Assembly (NCBI GenBank): GCA_947474205.1 | Contig: CANJIC010000027.1 | Span: 1 to 14,148, forward strand | Length of the DNA: 14,148 nucleotides | From: Planctomycetaceae bacterium | GTDB taxonomy: Bacteria; Planctomycetota; Phycisphaerae; Phycisphaerales; SM1A02 | Direction of reading: 5' to 3' | Part shown: piece after piece, positions 1 through 6,772 of the stretch | How the letters are laid out: each line of letters begins with the position of its first letter | How positions within the stretch are numbered: position 1 is the stretch's first letter | The notes under the pieces: generated by a model | The model's database searches: none | The model's input: only the letters and a program-made list of their open reading frames with translations | Told to the model about the DNA's origin: nothing | Program-made: the position numbers and the translations under genes

Positions 1-1086
1 ATGTTTCAACGTGGTGAAACTCAGTCACTGGTGACCTGCGTTCTTGGAACAATCAAGGACGAGCAAATCATTGACGGCCTGATGCCTGAGTACGCGAAGA
101 AGTTCTACCTGCATTATTACTTCCCTCCATTCTGCACGGGCGAAGCTGGTCGCATCACTGGTCCAGGTCGTCGTGAAATAGGTCACGGCGCTTTGGCAGA
201 GCGAAGTCTGCTTGCCATTCTGCCAAACCCAGAAGATTTTCCATACACCATTCGCATTGTTAGCGAGATCACTGAGAGCAACGGCTCCAGCTCAATGGCA
301 AGCGTGTGCGGTGGTTGCCTTGCAATGATGGATGCGGGCGTGCCTATCAAGGCCACGTGCGCGGGCATCAGCGTGGGTCGCTTCACCTCCAAGGATGGAA
401 AGGTGACGCACGTCACCGACATCATTGGCGAGGAAGATTTCTTTGGCGAAATGGATTTCAAGGTCAGTGGAACTCGTGAAGGAATCACGGGCATTCAACT
501 GGATTTGAAGGCGCGCGGACTTGGCTTTGAGGAAATCGCCGTCATCTTCACGCAAGCGCGCGAAGGTCGTCTGCAACTCATCGACAAGATCGAAGCCGTC
601 ATCGCCAAGCCACGCGCTGAGATGTCGCAGTTCGCGCCACGCATCACCAAGGTCAAGATTGATCCTGAGAAGATCGGCAAGCTCATTGGTCCAGGCGGAA
701 AAACAATCCGCTCGCTTCAAGAGCGAACCGGCGCGCAGATCGATGTGGAAGAAGACGGAACCGTGTTCATTGCGTGTTCCGACGCGGCCAAAGCGGCGCA
801 AGCCAAACTGGAAGTCGAAGCGCTTGGCGCCGAGATCAAGGTTGGCTCCGTGTTCGAAGGCAAAGTTGTCGCGGTCAAAGAGTTCGGCGCATTTGTGGAG
901 TTGGTGCCTGGCACCGACGGCATGTGCCACATCTCCGAGCTCGCTCACGGCTTTGTCAAGAATGTTCTTGAGCACGTGAAAATTGGCGAGTCAATCAAGG
1001 TGAAAGTAATCAATGTCGATGAAAACGGTCGCATTAAGTTGAGCCGCAAGGCCCTCTTGACACCGGAACCAGCGCCAGCGAACTAA
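1..1086 (+). CDS. pnp: Polyribonucleotide nucleotidyltransferase (PNPase), C-terminal part, 5' end outside window
   Basis: PNPase is the phosphorolytic 3'-5' exoribonuclease that degrades mRNA in the cytoplasm, usually with the degradosome. The 361 visible residues hold the second RNase PH domain, then a KH domain and an S1 domain, in the family order. In the PH domain, the phosphate-binding serines are in NGSSSMAS (residues 94-101). The acidic pair in EEDFFGEMDFK (D146 and D152) aligns with the metal-binding aspartates D486 and D492 of E. coli PNPase. The KH domain spans about 215-275, with its GxxG loop as GPGG at 230-233. The S1 domain spans about 281-351 (EFGAFVEL, LSRKALL). PNPase is normally about 700 residues, so the first RNase PH domain and linker lie left of the window. 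The opening ATG is an internal Met in the family motif '(S)ALF.RGETQ', not the true start. The C-terminus is short, without a long tail after S1. A strong terminator follows 32 bases after the stop. Confidence 0.97.
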   Translation: MFQRGETQSLVTCVLGTIKDEQIIDGLMPEYAKKFYLHYYFPPFCTGEAGRITGPGRREIGHGALAERSLLAILPNPEDFPYTIRIVSEITESNGSSSMASVCGGCLAMMDAGVPIKATCAGISVGRFTSKDGKVTHVTDIIGEEDFFGEMDFKVSGTREGITGIQLDLKARGLGFEEIAVIFTQAREGRLQLIDKIEAVIAKPRAEMSQFAPRITKVKIDPEKIGKLIGPGGKTIRSLQERTGAQIDVEEDGTVFIACSDAAKAAQAKLEVEALGAEIKVGSVFEGKVVAVKEFGAFVELVPGTDGMCHISELAHGFVKNVLEHVKIGESIKVKVINVDENGRIKLSRKALLTPEPAPAN

Positions 1087-1117
1087 CGCCCCCTTCGTCT
1101 TTTTTGGGACTTTCAAT

Positions 1118-1148
1118 ACCCGCTCAATCAAATGAGCGGGTTTTTTTT
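1118..1148 (+). terminator. Rho-independent terminator of pnp
   Basis: A perfect 9-bp stem pairs ACCCGCTCA (1118-1126) with TGAGCGGGT (1133-1141) around a 6-base loop. A run of eight T residues (1141-1148) follows. It sits 32 bases past the pnp stop codon and separates pnp from the cold-shock gene. Confidence 0.93.
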
Positions 1149-1403
1149 GGACTCATTTGGCTAATTTCAGAGGGCTAAATATCAAATTTCAGATGCCCTG
1201 CAAATCTTAAATCTATCAATTTGCCCTAGAAATATCGGTGAATTATCATTTATCCTGCGCTCGTGGCTAGCCTTACGCCAAAGTTCTAGGGGACAAATTA
1301 CTTACGAATGTTTTTCAAATTTCCCTTGCACAAGTGCCAAATTGGATGCACAATGACTTATATAGCGTCGGTGGGTGATTTTGAATTTCTGGAGATCCAT
1401 TCA
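1149..1403 (+). other. Long intergenic and leader region upstream of the cold-shock gene
   Basis: There are 317 bases between the pnp stop and the chosen cold-shock start. After the pnp terminator the stretch is AT-rich. It holds a 9-bp direct repeat AATTTCAGA (1163-1171 and 1185-1193), an AGGGC/GCCCT inverted pair (1171-1175 and 1195-1199), a candidate promoter (1221-1249), and what would be a leader of about 150 bases. No convincing extra gene is visible. The upstream in-frame extension of the cold-shock ORF (from 1308) has no family similarity and is read here as leader. Confidence 0.6.
1221..1249 (+). promoter_or_regulatory. Candidate sigma-70-type promoter of the cold-shock gene
   Basis: TTGCCC (1221-1226) and TATCAT (1244-1249) are separated by 17 bases, each hexamer matching four or five consensus positions. 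Initiation near 1256 would give a leader of about 148 bases before the ATG at 1404. That resembles the long leaders known for cold-shock mRNAs such as cspA. Promoter consensus for this lineage is uncertain. Confidence 0.45.
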
Positions 1404-1404
1404 A
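1381..1404 (+). promoter_or_regulatory. Inverted repeat enclosing the ribosome binding site of the cold-shock gene
   Basis: TTGAAT (1381-1386) and ATTCAA (1399-1404) are perfect inverted repeats. The 12-base loop between them contains the Shine-Dalgarno GGAG (1391-1394), and the second arm includes the A of the start codon. The stem is weak (one G-C pair), so its stability would depend on temperature. Regulation by this structure is inference. Confidence 0.45.
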
Positions 1405-1664
1405 TGAGCAATGAAACTGAATTCGTCAATGTCCAAGGAACCGTGAAGTGGTTTGATCCACGCAAAGGTTTTGGATTTGTTGTTGGTCCTCAAGGCGAAG
1501 ATATTTTCGTCCACTTCTCAACCATTGAGCAAGAAGCCGGCTTCCGCACTTTGCGCGATGGTGAAGCAGTCACCTACTCCGCAACCAAAGGTGCCAAGGG
1601 TTGGTCTGCCACGAAAGTGCAATCAAGCCGTGTTCCAACTGAAACTCCAACTCCGACTGCATAA
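1404..1664 (+). CDS. Cold-shock domain protein (CspA family)
   Basis: This 86-residue protein is essentially one cold-shock domain, a five-stranded OB-fold that binds single-stranded RNA and DNA and acts in the cytoplasm as an RNA chaperone. The RNP1 motif is KGFGFV (21-26) and RNP2 is DIFVHF (33-38). The opening GTVKWFD (12-18) is also typical of the family. Family members are usually 65-75 residues; the extra length is a short acidic N-terminus and a Thr/Pro-rich tail (PTETPTPTA). The ATG at 1404 was chosen because GGAG lies 9 bases upstream and the domain begins at once. The same frame is open back to 1308, but those 32 residues do not look like the family. The gene is monocistronic, bounded by terminators on both sides. 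Its long leader and the inverted repeat over the ribosome binding site suggest post-transcriptional control. Which csp paralogue it is cannot be told. Confidence 0.95.
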   Translation: MSNETEFVNVQGTVKWFDPRKGFGFVVGPQGEDIFVHFSTIEQEAGFRTLRDGEAVTYSATKGAKGWSATKVQSSRVPTETPTPTA

Positions 1665-1733
1665 GTCGCAAGTTGGTGATTGGGTTTGAAATCATCACTT
1701 CTTGTTATTTTAGTATTAATATTTTAAATTTTG

Positions 1734-1766
1734 AACGCCCGCCTTTCTTTCACAAGGCGGGCGTTT
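1734..1766 (+). terminator. Rho-independent terminator of the cold-shock gene
   Basis: A perfect 12-bp stem pairs AACGCCCGCCTT (1734-1745) with AAGGCGGGCGTT (1754-1765) around an 8-base loop. The T tract that follows is short and interrupted (TTTCTATTTC). It lies 69 bases past the stop codon. The symmetrical stem carries AA at its 5' side, so weak action on the other strand is possible. Confidence 0.85.
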
Positions 1767-1803
1767 CTATTTCACCTATTTCTTATTTTGACATTGGCAT
1801 CTC

Positions 1804-2664
1804 ATGATGAATTCCATTCCAGCAATTCTTATTGGTGCCGTGATTGGCGCAATTCTAGCCGGCCTTGCTGCGGCAGGTTCATTGCGCCGCCGCGCCGCGC
1901 GCGCGCTTGCCGCTGAACGACGCGCGCAATCCGCCGAGCGATTGGCGGAACTTGGAAGCATGACCAGCGGCTTGGCTCACGAAATTAAAAATCCCCTTTC
2001 AACACTCACGCTCAACGCGCAGCTGCTGCGCGAAGAAGTGCTTGACTCCAATTTGCCGGAACCCGTGCGCGCCACCGCTATCAAGCGCGCCGACGCGTTG
2101 GCGCGCGAGTCCAGTCGATTGAAAGATATTTTGAGCGACTTCCTGCGTTTCGCAGGCCGAATGAAACTTGATCCGCAGCCGCGCGACTTGCGCGAACTTG
2201 TGCAAGAGTTGGCGGATTTTTTTCACCCGCAAGCGGAGCGCGCGGGCGTGCTCATGCGTATCGACACTCCAGCCACTCCGGCAATATGCCATGTTGACGC
2301 GGGCTTGCTCAAGCAAGCCATTCTCAATTTAATCATCAACGCGGTTCAAGCCATGAGTCCCGACGGCGTTGTTGCCGTGGGTGAAAGCCGTGGCGAATTG
2401 CTGCTGCGCATAGAAGCCGCGCCCGACAAAAAGTCCCAGGAAACTGGCTACCGAATTGATGTGATTGACTCCGGACCCGGCATTGATGCATCACGCCTTG
2501 CGACTATTTTTCGCCCCTATGCCAGCACCAAGCCAGGCGGTAGCGGCCTTGGGCTTGCCACCACGCGCCGCATTGTGGAAGAACATGGCGGTCGCATTGA
2601 AGTGTTCAGCGACGCCAGCAAGGGCACATGTTTTTCGCTTTTCTTGCCCGCAAAATCACTCTAG
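1804..2664 (+). CDS. Sensor histidine kinase with one N-terminal membrane segment (NtrB/ZraS-like core)
   Basis: This 286-residue kinase should autophosphorylate on histidine and pass the phosphate to a response regulator. One membrane segment (about 5-25, AILIGAVIGAILAGLAAAG) is followed by a basic stretch (RRRAARALAAERR). The HisKA dimerisation domain comes next, with the phospho-acceptor H59 in AHEIKNPLSTL. The ATPase domain shows an N box (N175 and N179 in NLIINAVQAM), G1 as DSGPGI (222-227), an F-box-like IFRPYASTK (235-243) and G2 as GSGLGL (246-251). All catalytic boxes are intact. There is almost no extracytoplasmic part and no PAS or HAMP domain, so the signal input is unknown. No response regulator adjoins it. 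The start is one of two tandem ATGs (1804 or 1807), with no clear Shine-Dalgarno. It converges on top6A, with a 9-bp overlap of the 3' ends. Confidence 0.92.
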   Translation: MMNSIPAILIGAVIGAILAGLAAAGSLRRRAARALAAERRAQSAERLAELGSMTSGLAHEIKNPLSTLTLNAQLLREEVLDSNLPEPVRATAIKRADALARESSRLKDILSDFLRFAGRMKLDPQPRDLRELVQELADFFHPQAERAGVLMRIDTPATPAICHVDAGLLKQAILNLIINAVQAMSPDGVVAVGESRGELLLRIEAAPDKKSQETGYRIDVIDSGPGIDASRLATIFRPYASTKPGGSGLGLATTRRIVEEHGGRIEVFSDASKGTCFSLFLPAKSL

Positions 2665-3783
2665 CCAATCTTTGGCCTTCAACCGCTGCGGAACATATTC
2701 CTCCGTGACATAGGAAATATCTTTCGTGATCAAAGACTCCACTTCCATTTTAAAACCGTTTGTCAGAAGACCTTCAATTTCTTTTTGCCAAGGCTTGTGA
2801 CCTTGGAACCATGGATACGCCGCGATTTCCTTGGCGCGTTTAATGTCGTTGTCATTCAGGGCAATTTGAACATCGTCGCTCAGGCCACACGCCTTGTAAT
2901 CCTTGGCGCGAATGCCAAGAAATTTGGCCTCCGGAATGGCAAGCCGCTGACTTTCAAACGCCAGCGAAATGGAACCCTGCTTAATCACGCTGTAGATATA
3001 ATGCCCCCACGGATCGCAATCAAGCAAGCAATACACGGGCAACTTTAATTCCTCATGCATGCGACGAAGCAATCTGCGCACGCCACGCGGCGGCTGTCCA
3101 CCACCTTCGGTAAGAATGCAATTGTGCTTCTCCCAGAATCGATCTTCATTGAATCGACTCCACACGGTATTTTTTTCAACGTGCAAAATAAACTTGGCTT
3201 CGCACTTTTTAAACTGAATGACATCGGGTTCCACAATGCTGGGAATGGCGTAGCCGCCCGAACCCATGCGGCGGCAATCAATCTCGTCGCCGGAATCAAT
3301 CAGCGTGATGTTGCCCACAATACTGCCGGCTTTCTTGGCAAAAATGTGCAGCTCTTCGCGCAACGCGGTCAGTGAAACTTCCAAGTCCTCCAGAATTCCG
3401 TCGGACTCCGTCTGATCGACAAATGTTTTTTCCTTGGTGCCGGCAACAGTGTGCAGCCCTTTATAAAACATACCGCGCAAGCTCAGCGTCTTGTCGGCCT
3501 CGATTAAATCCTTTATCGATCCAGAATGCAGCAGCGTCTGCATGAAAATTTTCGCCTGATTCAAATTGAACAACTGGCGATCTTGCGTTGCATTTCCCAT
3601 TTCAAGAATGCCGCGCTTCTTGTTCCAAATGGTGTTGGAACGCGAACGCGTGGGCACGCTCACGATGGGTTCTTTACCGCTCAACGCCGCCTTGGTCACG
3701 GTCTCCGCAAGCACATAAATCTTTTTATGCGTGTTGACATCGCGGGCTTTGGTGGAAACTTGTTTGGTTATTTTTTTGGCCAT
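2656..3783 (-). CDS. top6A: DNA topoisomerase VI subunit A (Spo11-like, DNA-cleaving subunit)
   Basis: Subunit A makes the double-strand break in type IIB topoisomerase and is homologous to eukaryotic Spo11. The 375-residue length fits the family (about 370-390). The 5Y-CAP winged-helix domain carries SLRGMFY, whose final tyrosine (Y107) is placed as the Spo11/Top6A nucleophile. The TOPRIM domain (about 194-340) has FILHVEK, with its metal-binding glutamate E203, and LLDCDPWG with D255 and D257. The following stretch YIYSVIKQGS is also typical. All catalytic residues look present. The ATG at 3783 was chosen because GGAG ends 5 bases upstream; an in-frame TTG at 3798 would add 5 residues but lacks such a site. 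It starts 11 bases after the top6B stop, so the two are surely co-transcribed, B before A. The 3' end overlaps the convergent histidine kinase by 9 bp. Archaea and plants carry this enzyme broadly and bacteria only sporadically, which suggests old transfer. Base composition is not obviously different from the neighbours. Confidence 0.95.
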   Translation of the reverse strand: MAKKITKQVSTKARDVNTHKKIYVLAETVTKAALSGKEPIVSVPTRSRSNTIWNKKRGILEMGNATQDRQLFNLNQAKIFMQTLLHSGSIKDLIEADKTLSLRGMFYKGLHTVAGTKEKTFVDQTESDGILEDLEVSLTALREELHIFAKKAGSIVGNITLIDSGDEIDCRRMGSGGYAIPSIVEPDVIQFKKCEAKFILHVEKNTVWSRFNEDRFWEKHNCILTEGGGQPPRGVRRLLRRMHEELKLPVYCLLDCDPWGHYIYSVIKQGSISLAFESQRLAIPEAKFLGIRAKDYKACGLSDDVQIALNDNDIKRAKEIAAYPWFQGHKPWQKEIEGLLTNGFKMEVESLITKDISYVTEEYVPQRLKAKDWLE

Positions 3784-3794
3784 AGGAACTCCAT

Positions 3795-5933
3795 TCAATC
3801 CGCTTCAAAAAGTGTCGGGGAATCATCCTCACGCTTGGATTTTTTAGACTTCACACTGTCGTTGGTGGAAGTTTTTCCACGCTTTGTCTTGGCATTCACA
3901 TCTGCGTTTTTAAATGGTTTTTTGGCTTCCAAATGCGAATCCTTCACTTCACTACGATCGCTTTGCGCCAACGCTGGAATGGCGTCGGCCACAACCAGCA
4001 CGCCTTCCTGATCGGATGGATCCTCGGCCTTGACCACTTTGCCATCTTCGTTCAACACTTGATCCGCTTGGCGCGTGCGCTTTTTAGCTTGCGCCAACAA
4101 CGCGTCATACACCTGGCGCGTATCGGCGCCATGAATATGATGCAGCGACTTGGATACTTCGCCAATGTAGCGCTCAAACACATCGCGGCGCTCGCCTTCG
4201 CGGCGCATCTTCAATCGCTTGCGCAAATAACTTCCCAGTTTGCGCCCGCACTCCATCAGCGCCAACTTCATCTCCTTACGAATCTCGTCGTAGTCGGCGA
4301 TGGCCTCCTTAGACTCGCTTGTGAAGGGAACCCACACACTGGCCATGTGAATTAAAATCACCAGCGGCCCGGTTGGCGTGCTGCCACGCGGCTGCGTTAA
4401 ACCATAGTTTTTCCAGCCTGTTTCAGCCACGGCTTTAAAACTAGAGCACGCGCTTTGTTGAAACAAAAGCGGCACACGATTGGCGAATCGAATGACGCGG
4501 CTTGATTCTTCTGTTGGTAACTCACCACCGAATGCAATAGCCGCCTCAATTTGAAATGGACGTCCGCGATAAATTTCTGGCTCGCGGCTGCTTGCTGCGT
4601 AAAATTCCGCGCGCACACCTTTCAGCATGCCCGCCAATAATTGCCGCACGCCAATGGGTGCTAAACAATCAACAGGTGGCGGACCCAACTTGGCTTCTTG
4701 AAACGCCGCGAATAATTTCTCCGCTTGCTGCGGCTCCACATCACCGGCGCGCGTGCGACTGGTGGCGCCCGCGGCCTCACACAAAGCGCCCGCCGTCGCG
4801 GCGGACACGCGGCAAAATTGATCTTGCAAAAATTTGTACAACGAGCCCTTCTCAGCGGCCTCGTACTCCTTCAACATTTGCAGCAGCGTGCCCAACTCCA
4901 CACCCTTGGGATGTGGCTGAATTTCCCGTGTTTCAGGCGGCAATTCATTCACCGCGCGAGGAAACATAATCACGCCGTGATGTTCGGAAGTGACTTCAAC
5001 TTTCACCTCGCCGGCGTCCACCGCGGTGGCGACCGCATCCGCCGGCAAAAGCTCCTCATCATCCGCGCCGCTCTCGCGCGACGGCGGAACATAAGTGATG
5101 CGCGCGTGCGGATTGGCGATGCCCGTCAATTCCAAAAACTCATCAACCGAACCGCGGCCCTTTTGATAGCGACCTTCTAGTTCAATGGAAACACTTGTTC
5201 CAGTTGGAAATATTTTTGGACTTAAGAAACCGTCCGTCGCCGCAAGCGAACGCGAGCCAGCAGTCACATCGCGCAACTTCGCCGGCGGAAAATCTTTCGT
5301 CTCAGCGTCAGCCGTCACCTCGGCGCGATTTGTTTTTGTATTCATGGCCAACTCAATGCGGTGCGCCGCGTCGCTGGAGCGAATCTTGGTCACAATCTGC
5401 ATGGGCTTGCCGGTGGTGATCAATCCATACATGCCCGCCGCGCTGATACCAATGCCCTGCTGTCCGCGGCTCATCTTCAAGCGGTGAAACTTTGATCCGT
5501 ACAAAAGTCGCCCGAAAATATTCTCAACTTGCTTGCGCACAATTCCTGGGCCATTGTCCACGACAGTGATTCGGTAGCGCGAACTCTTAGAAGTCGCCGG
5601 GCGATCCGGTTGCAAATCCTCAATGATCACCGCAAGTTCCGGAAGAATTCCACCTTCTTCGCAGGCGTCCAAACTATTGTCCACCGCCTCTTTGACCGTG
5701 GTCAACAACGCCTTGCGCGGATTATCAAAGCCCAGCAAATGTCTGTTCTTGGCGAAAAATTCGCTCACGGAAATGTCGCGCTGACGCGATCCCATTTCCT
5801 CCGCCGTGGCGCCGCGGTTCTTGCCCTTGCGCGGCGATGCGCCATCGCTTGATTCCTCAACGCTCTTATTTGCGCGAGATTTACCTGGCTTGGGTTGTTT
5901 CTTACTCATCAATGCGGCGTCCTTGCCAACCAT
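3795..5933 (-). CDS. top6B: DNA topoisomerase VI subunit B (GHKL ATPase subunit)
   Basis: Subunit B is the ATP-operated clamp that drives strand passage through the A2B2 enzyme. The 712-residue protein begins with about 50 Lys/Ser/Gly-rich residues. The GHKL ATPase domain follows: N box KEAVDNSLDAC (81-91), G1 DNGPGI (126-131), GRLLYGSKFH (141-150) and G2 RGQQGIGIS (156-164). An H2TH-like region and a transducer domain follow. The transducer includes FANRVPLLFQQSAC (483-496), QPRGSTPTGPLVILIHMAS (514-532) and WVPFTSESKEAIA (534-546). The SESKE lysine (K542) is a candidate for the ATP-contacting switch lysine; this placement is inference. The last 80 or so residues form a charged Lys/Asp/Ser tail not needed by the conserved fold. 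Archaeal B subunits are often 520-660 residues, so the extra length lies at both ends. The start at 5933 has AGGAG 5 bases upstream; a second ATG at 5909 lacks a good site. It is followed by top6A 11 bases later and preceded by a possible 27-residue ORF. Confidence 0.96.
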   Translation of the reverse strand: MVGKDAALMSKKQPKPGKSRANKSVEESSDGASPRKGKNRGATAEEMGSRQRDISVSEFFAKNRHLLGFDNPRKALLTTVKEAVDNSLDACEEGGILPELAVIIEDLQPDRPATSKSSRYRITVVDNGPGIVRKQVENIFGRLLYGSKFHRLKMSRGQQGIGISAAGMYGLITTGKPMQIVTKIRSSDAAHRIELAMNTKTNRAEVTADAETKDFPPAKLRDVTAGSRSLAATDGFLSPKIFPTGTSVSIELEGRYQKGRGSVDEFLELTGIANPHARITYVPPSRESGADDEELLPADAVATAVDAGEVKVEVTSEHHGVIMFPRAVNELPPETREIQPHPKGVELGTLLQMLKEYEAAEKGSLYKFLQDQFCRVSAATAGALCEAAGATSRTRAGDVEPQQAEKLFAAFQEAKLGPPPVDCLAPIGVRQLLAGMLKGVRAEFYAASSREPEIYRGRPFQIEAAIAFGGELPTEESSRVIRFANRVPLLFQQSACSSFKAVAETGWKNYGLTQPRGSTPTGPLVILIHMASVWVPFTSESKEAIADYDEIRKEMKLALMECGRKLGSYLRKRLKMRREGERRDVFERYIGEVSKSLHHIHGADTRQVYDALLAQAKKRTRQADQVLNEDGKVVKAEDPSDQEGVLVVADAIPALAQSDRSEVKDSHLEAKKPFKNADVNAKTKRGKTSTNDSVKSKKSKREDDSPTLFEAD

Positions 5934-5945
5934 GCTGACTCCTGT

Positions 5946-6029
5946 TCAATATCTGTACGAGTGGGCGAAAGTACCGCTTCTTCGGCTCGCTTGGGCAATC
6001 CTCACCGCTTTTTCTTTGAAATCACGCAT
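5946..6029 (-). CDS. Possible 27-residue small protein or leader peptide of the topoisomerase VI operon
   Basis: A short ORF starts with ATG at 6029 and ends with TGA at 5946-5948, only 12 bases before the top6B start. AAGGAG (complement of 6036-6041) lies 6 bases ahead of the ATG, the best ribosome binding site in the window. The stop codon lies just before the AGGAG used by top6B, so translation could be coupled. The peptide begins MRDFKEKAVR, ends FAHSYRY, and is basic (five Arg, two Lys). No family is recognised. The frame is open further upstream, but the earlier ATGs lack such a site. It may be a real small protein, a regulatory leader peptide, or a chance ORF in the divergent top6B/ndk spacer. 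Confidence 0.45.
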   Translation of the reverse strand: MRDFKEKAVRIAQASRRSGTFAHSYRY

Positions 6030-6101
6030 TTGAAACTCCTTCAAGTTGAACATTTTCGCTACCATTTGTTCCCCAACAACCTCAACCACAAAGGAAATCT
6101 C

Positions 6102-6572
6102 ATGGAAACAACACTGATCATTTTGAAACCAGACGCCGTGCAACGCAATCTGATGGGCCGAATCTTGACCCGCTTTGAGGACAAAGGCCTGCAAATCGTG
6201 GGCTGTAAACTAATGCGCATTTCGCAGGAACTTGCCGCGGAACACTACAAAGACCACGCTTCCAAACCTTTTTACCCCGGCCTTGTTCGCTTCATGACCA
6301 GCAATCCAGTCTTGACCATGGCCGTGCGAGGAATTGGCGCGATTACCATTTGCCGCTCCATGATGGGCGCCACATTTGGCAGCAAAGCCGCCGCTGGCAC
6401 CATTCGCGGTGACTTTGGCGTTTCCAACAGTTACAACTTGATCCATGGATCTGATAGCCCCGAAGCCGCCACCCGTGAATTGGGTCTATTCTTCAAGGCT
6501 GGCGACATTTTGGAATACTCCCGCGCCGGCGACAGTTATGTCTACGACTCGACTGGTAGCAAGCCCGAGTAA
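6102..6572 (+). CDS. ndk: Nucleoside diphosphate kinase
   Basis: Ndk transfers the gamma-phosphate of ATP to nucleoside diphosphates through a phosphohistidine, balancing the cytoplasmic NTP pools. The 156-residue length is slightly above the usual 140-150. It opens with ILKPDAVQRN (K9 contacts nucleotide phosphates in the family), carries GTIRGDFG (99-106), and has the active-site histidine H115 in NLIHGSDSPEAA. The segment MMGATFGSKAAAGT replaces the common GATNP type, a form I associate with Planctomycetes. The ATG at 6102 was chosen for AAGGA 6 bases upstream and for the family N-terminus; the longer open frame back to 5895 crosses the top6B start and is not coding. It is divergent from the topoisomerase VI operon across about 170 bases, in which no confident promoter could be assigned. 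Confidence 0.97.
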   Translation: METTLIILKPDAVQRNLMGRILTRFEDKGLQIVGCKLMRISQELAAEHYKDHASKPFYPGLVRFMTSNPVLTMAVRGIGAITICRSMMGATFGSKAAAGTIRGDFGVSNSYNLIHGSDSPEAATRELGLFFKAGDILEYSRAGDSYVYDSTGSKPE

Positions 6573-6601
6573 ATAGGTCTTATAACTTATTTTCACCGAT
6601 G

Positions 6602-6626
6602 TAATGCCTATTAAAAGGCGTTATTT
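6602..6626 (+). terminator. Candidate terminator of ndk
   Basis: TAATGCCT (6602-6609) pairs with AGGCGTTA (6616-6623) through 8 bp including one G-T pair, with a loop ATTAAA. A short T-rich tail (TTATTTAT) follows. It lies 29 bases past the ndk stop. The tail is weak, so read-through into the sigma factor gene is possible. The rest of the spacer up to 6772 is AT-rich, with no confident promoter. Confidence 0.6.
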
Positions 6627-6772
6627 ATCCATTTGGTTCAATAACTCATAATTTCATTTATTTTTGAAACCAATCGTCCCCATTTGGTGAACAGTCACAT
6701 AGTTGGTTCTTAAGCGTTTTGTTGGATGGTGCGGAATTGCAACATACATCTTTTAAACCCTACCCCGAGGAA

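Noticed and set aside
292..975. Long minus-strand open frame of 227 codons inside pnp
   Set aside because: It lies wholly antisense to well-conserved PNPase domains and its translation resembles no protein family. It is a frame shadow of the biased codon use.
1308..1403. N-terminal extension of the cold-shock protein
   Set aside because: In frame and open, but without family similarity. The ATG at 1404 has a good Shine-Dalgarno and begins just before the conserved domain.
1788..1793. TTGACA as a -35 box for the histidine kinase
   Set aside because: A perfect -35 hexamer, but the matching -10 would fall inside the coding region after the ATG at 1804, and no good -10 is there.
3784..3798. TTG at 3798 as the top6A start, overlapping the top6B stop
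   Set aside because: The ATG at 3783 has GGAG 5 bases upstream, while the TTG has no such site. The five extra residues are not supported.
4556..5180. Plus-strand open frames of 137 and 151 codons inside top6B
   Set aside because: Antisense to conserved Top6B sequence, with no recognisable product or ribosome binding site.
5895..6101. Upstream extension of ndk into the top6B start
   Set aside because: No similarity to Ndk and it overlaps the divergent gene. The ATG at 6102 has AAGGA at good spacing and the canonical N-terminus.
6633..6772. Promoter for the sigma factor gene (TTGGTT near 6633, TTGAAA near 6664)
   Set aside because: Neither has a convincing -10 at 16-18 bases, and the spacer is AT-rich, so such matches are expected by chance.
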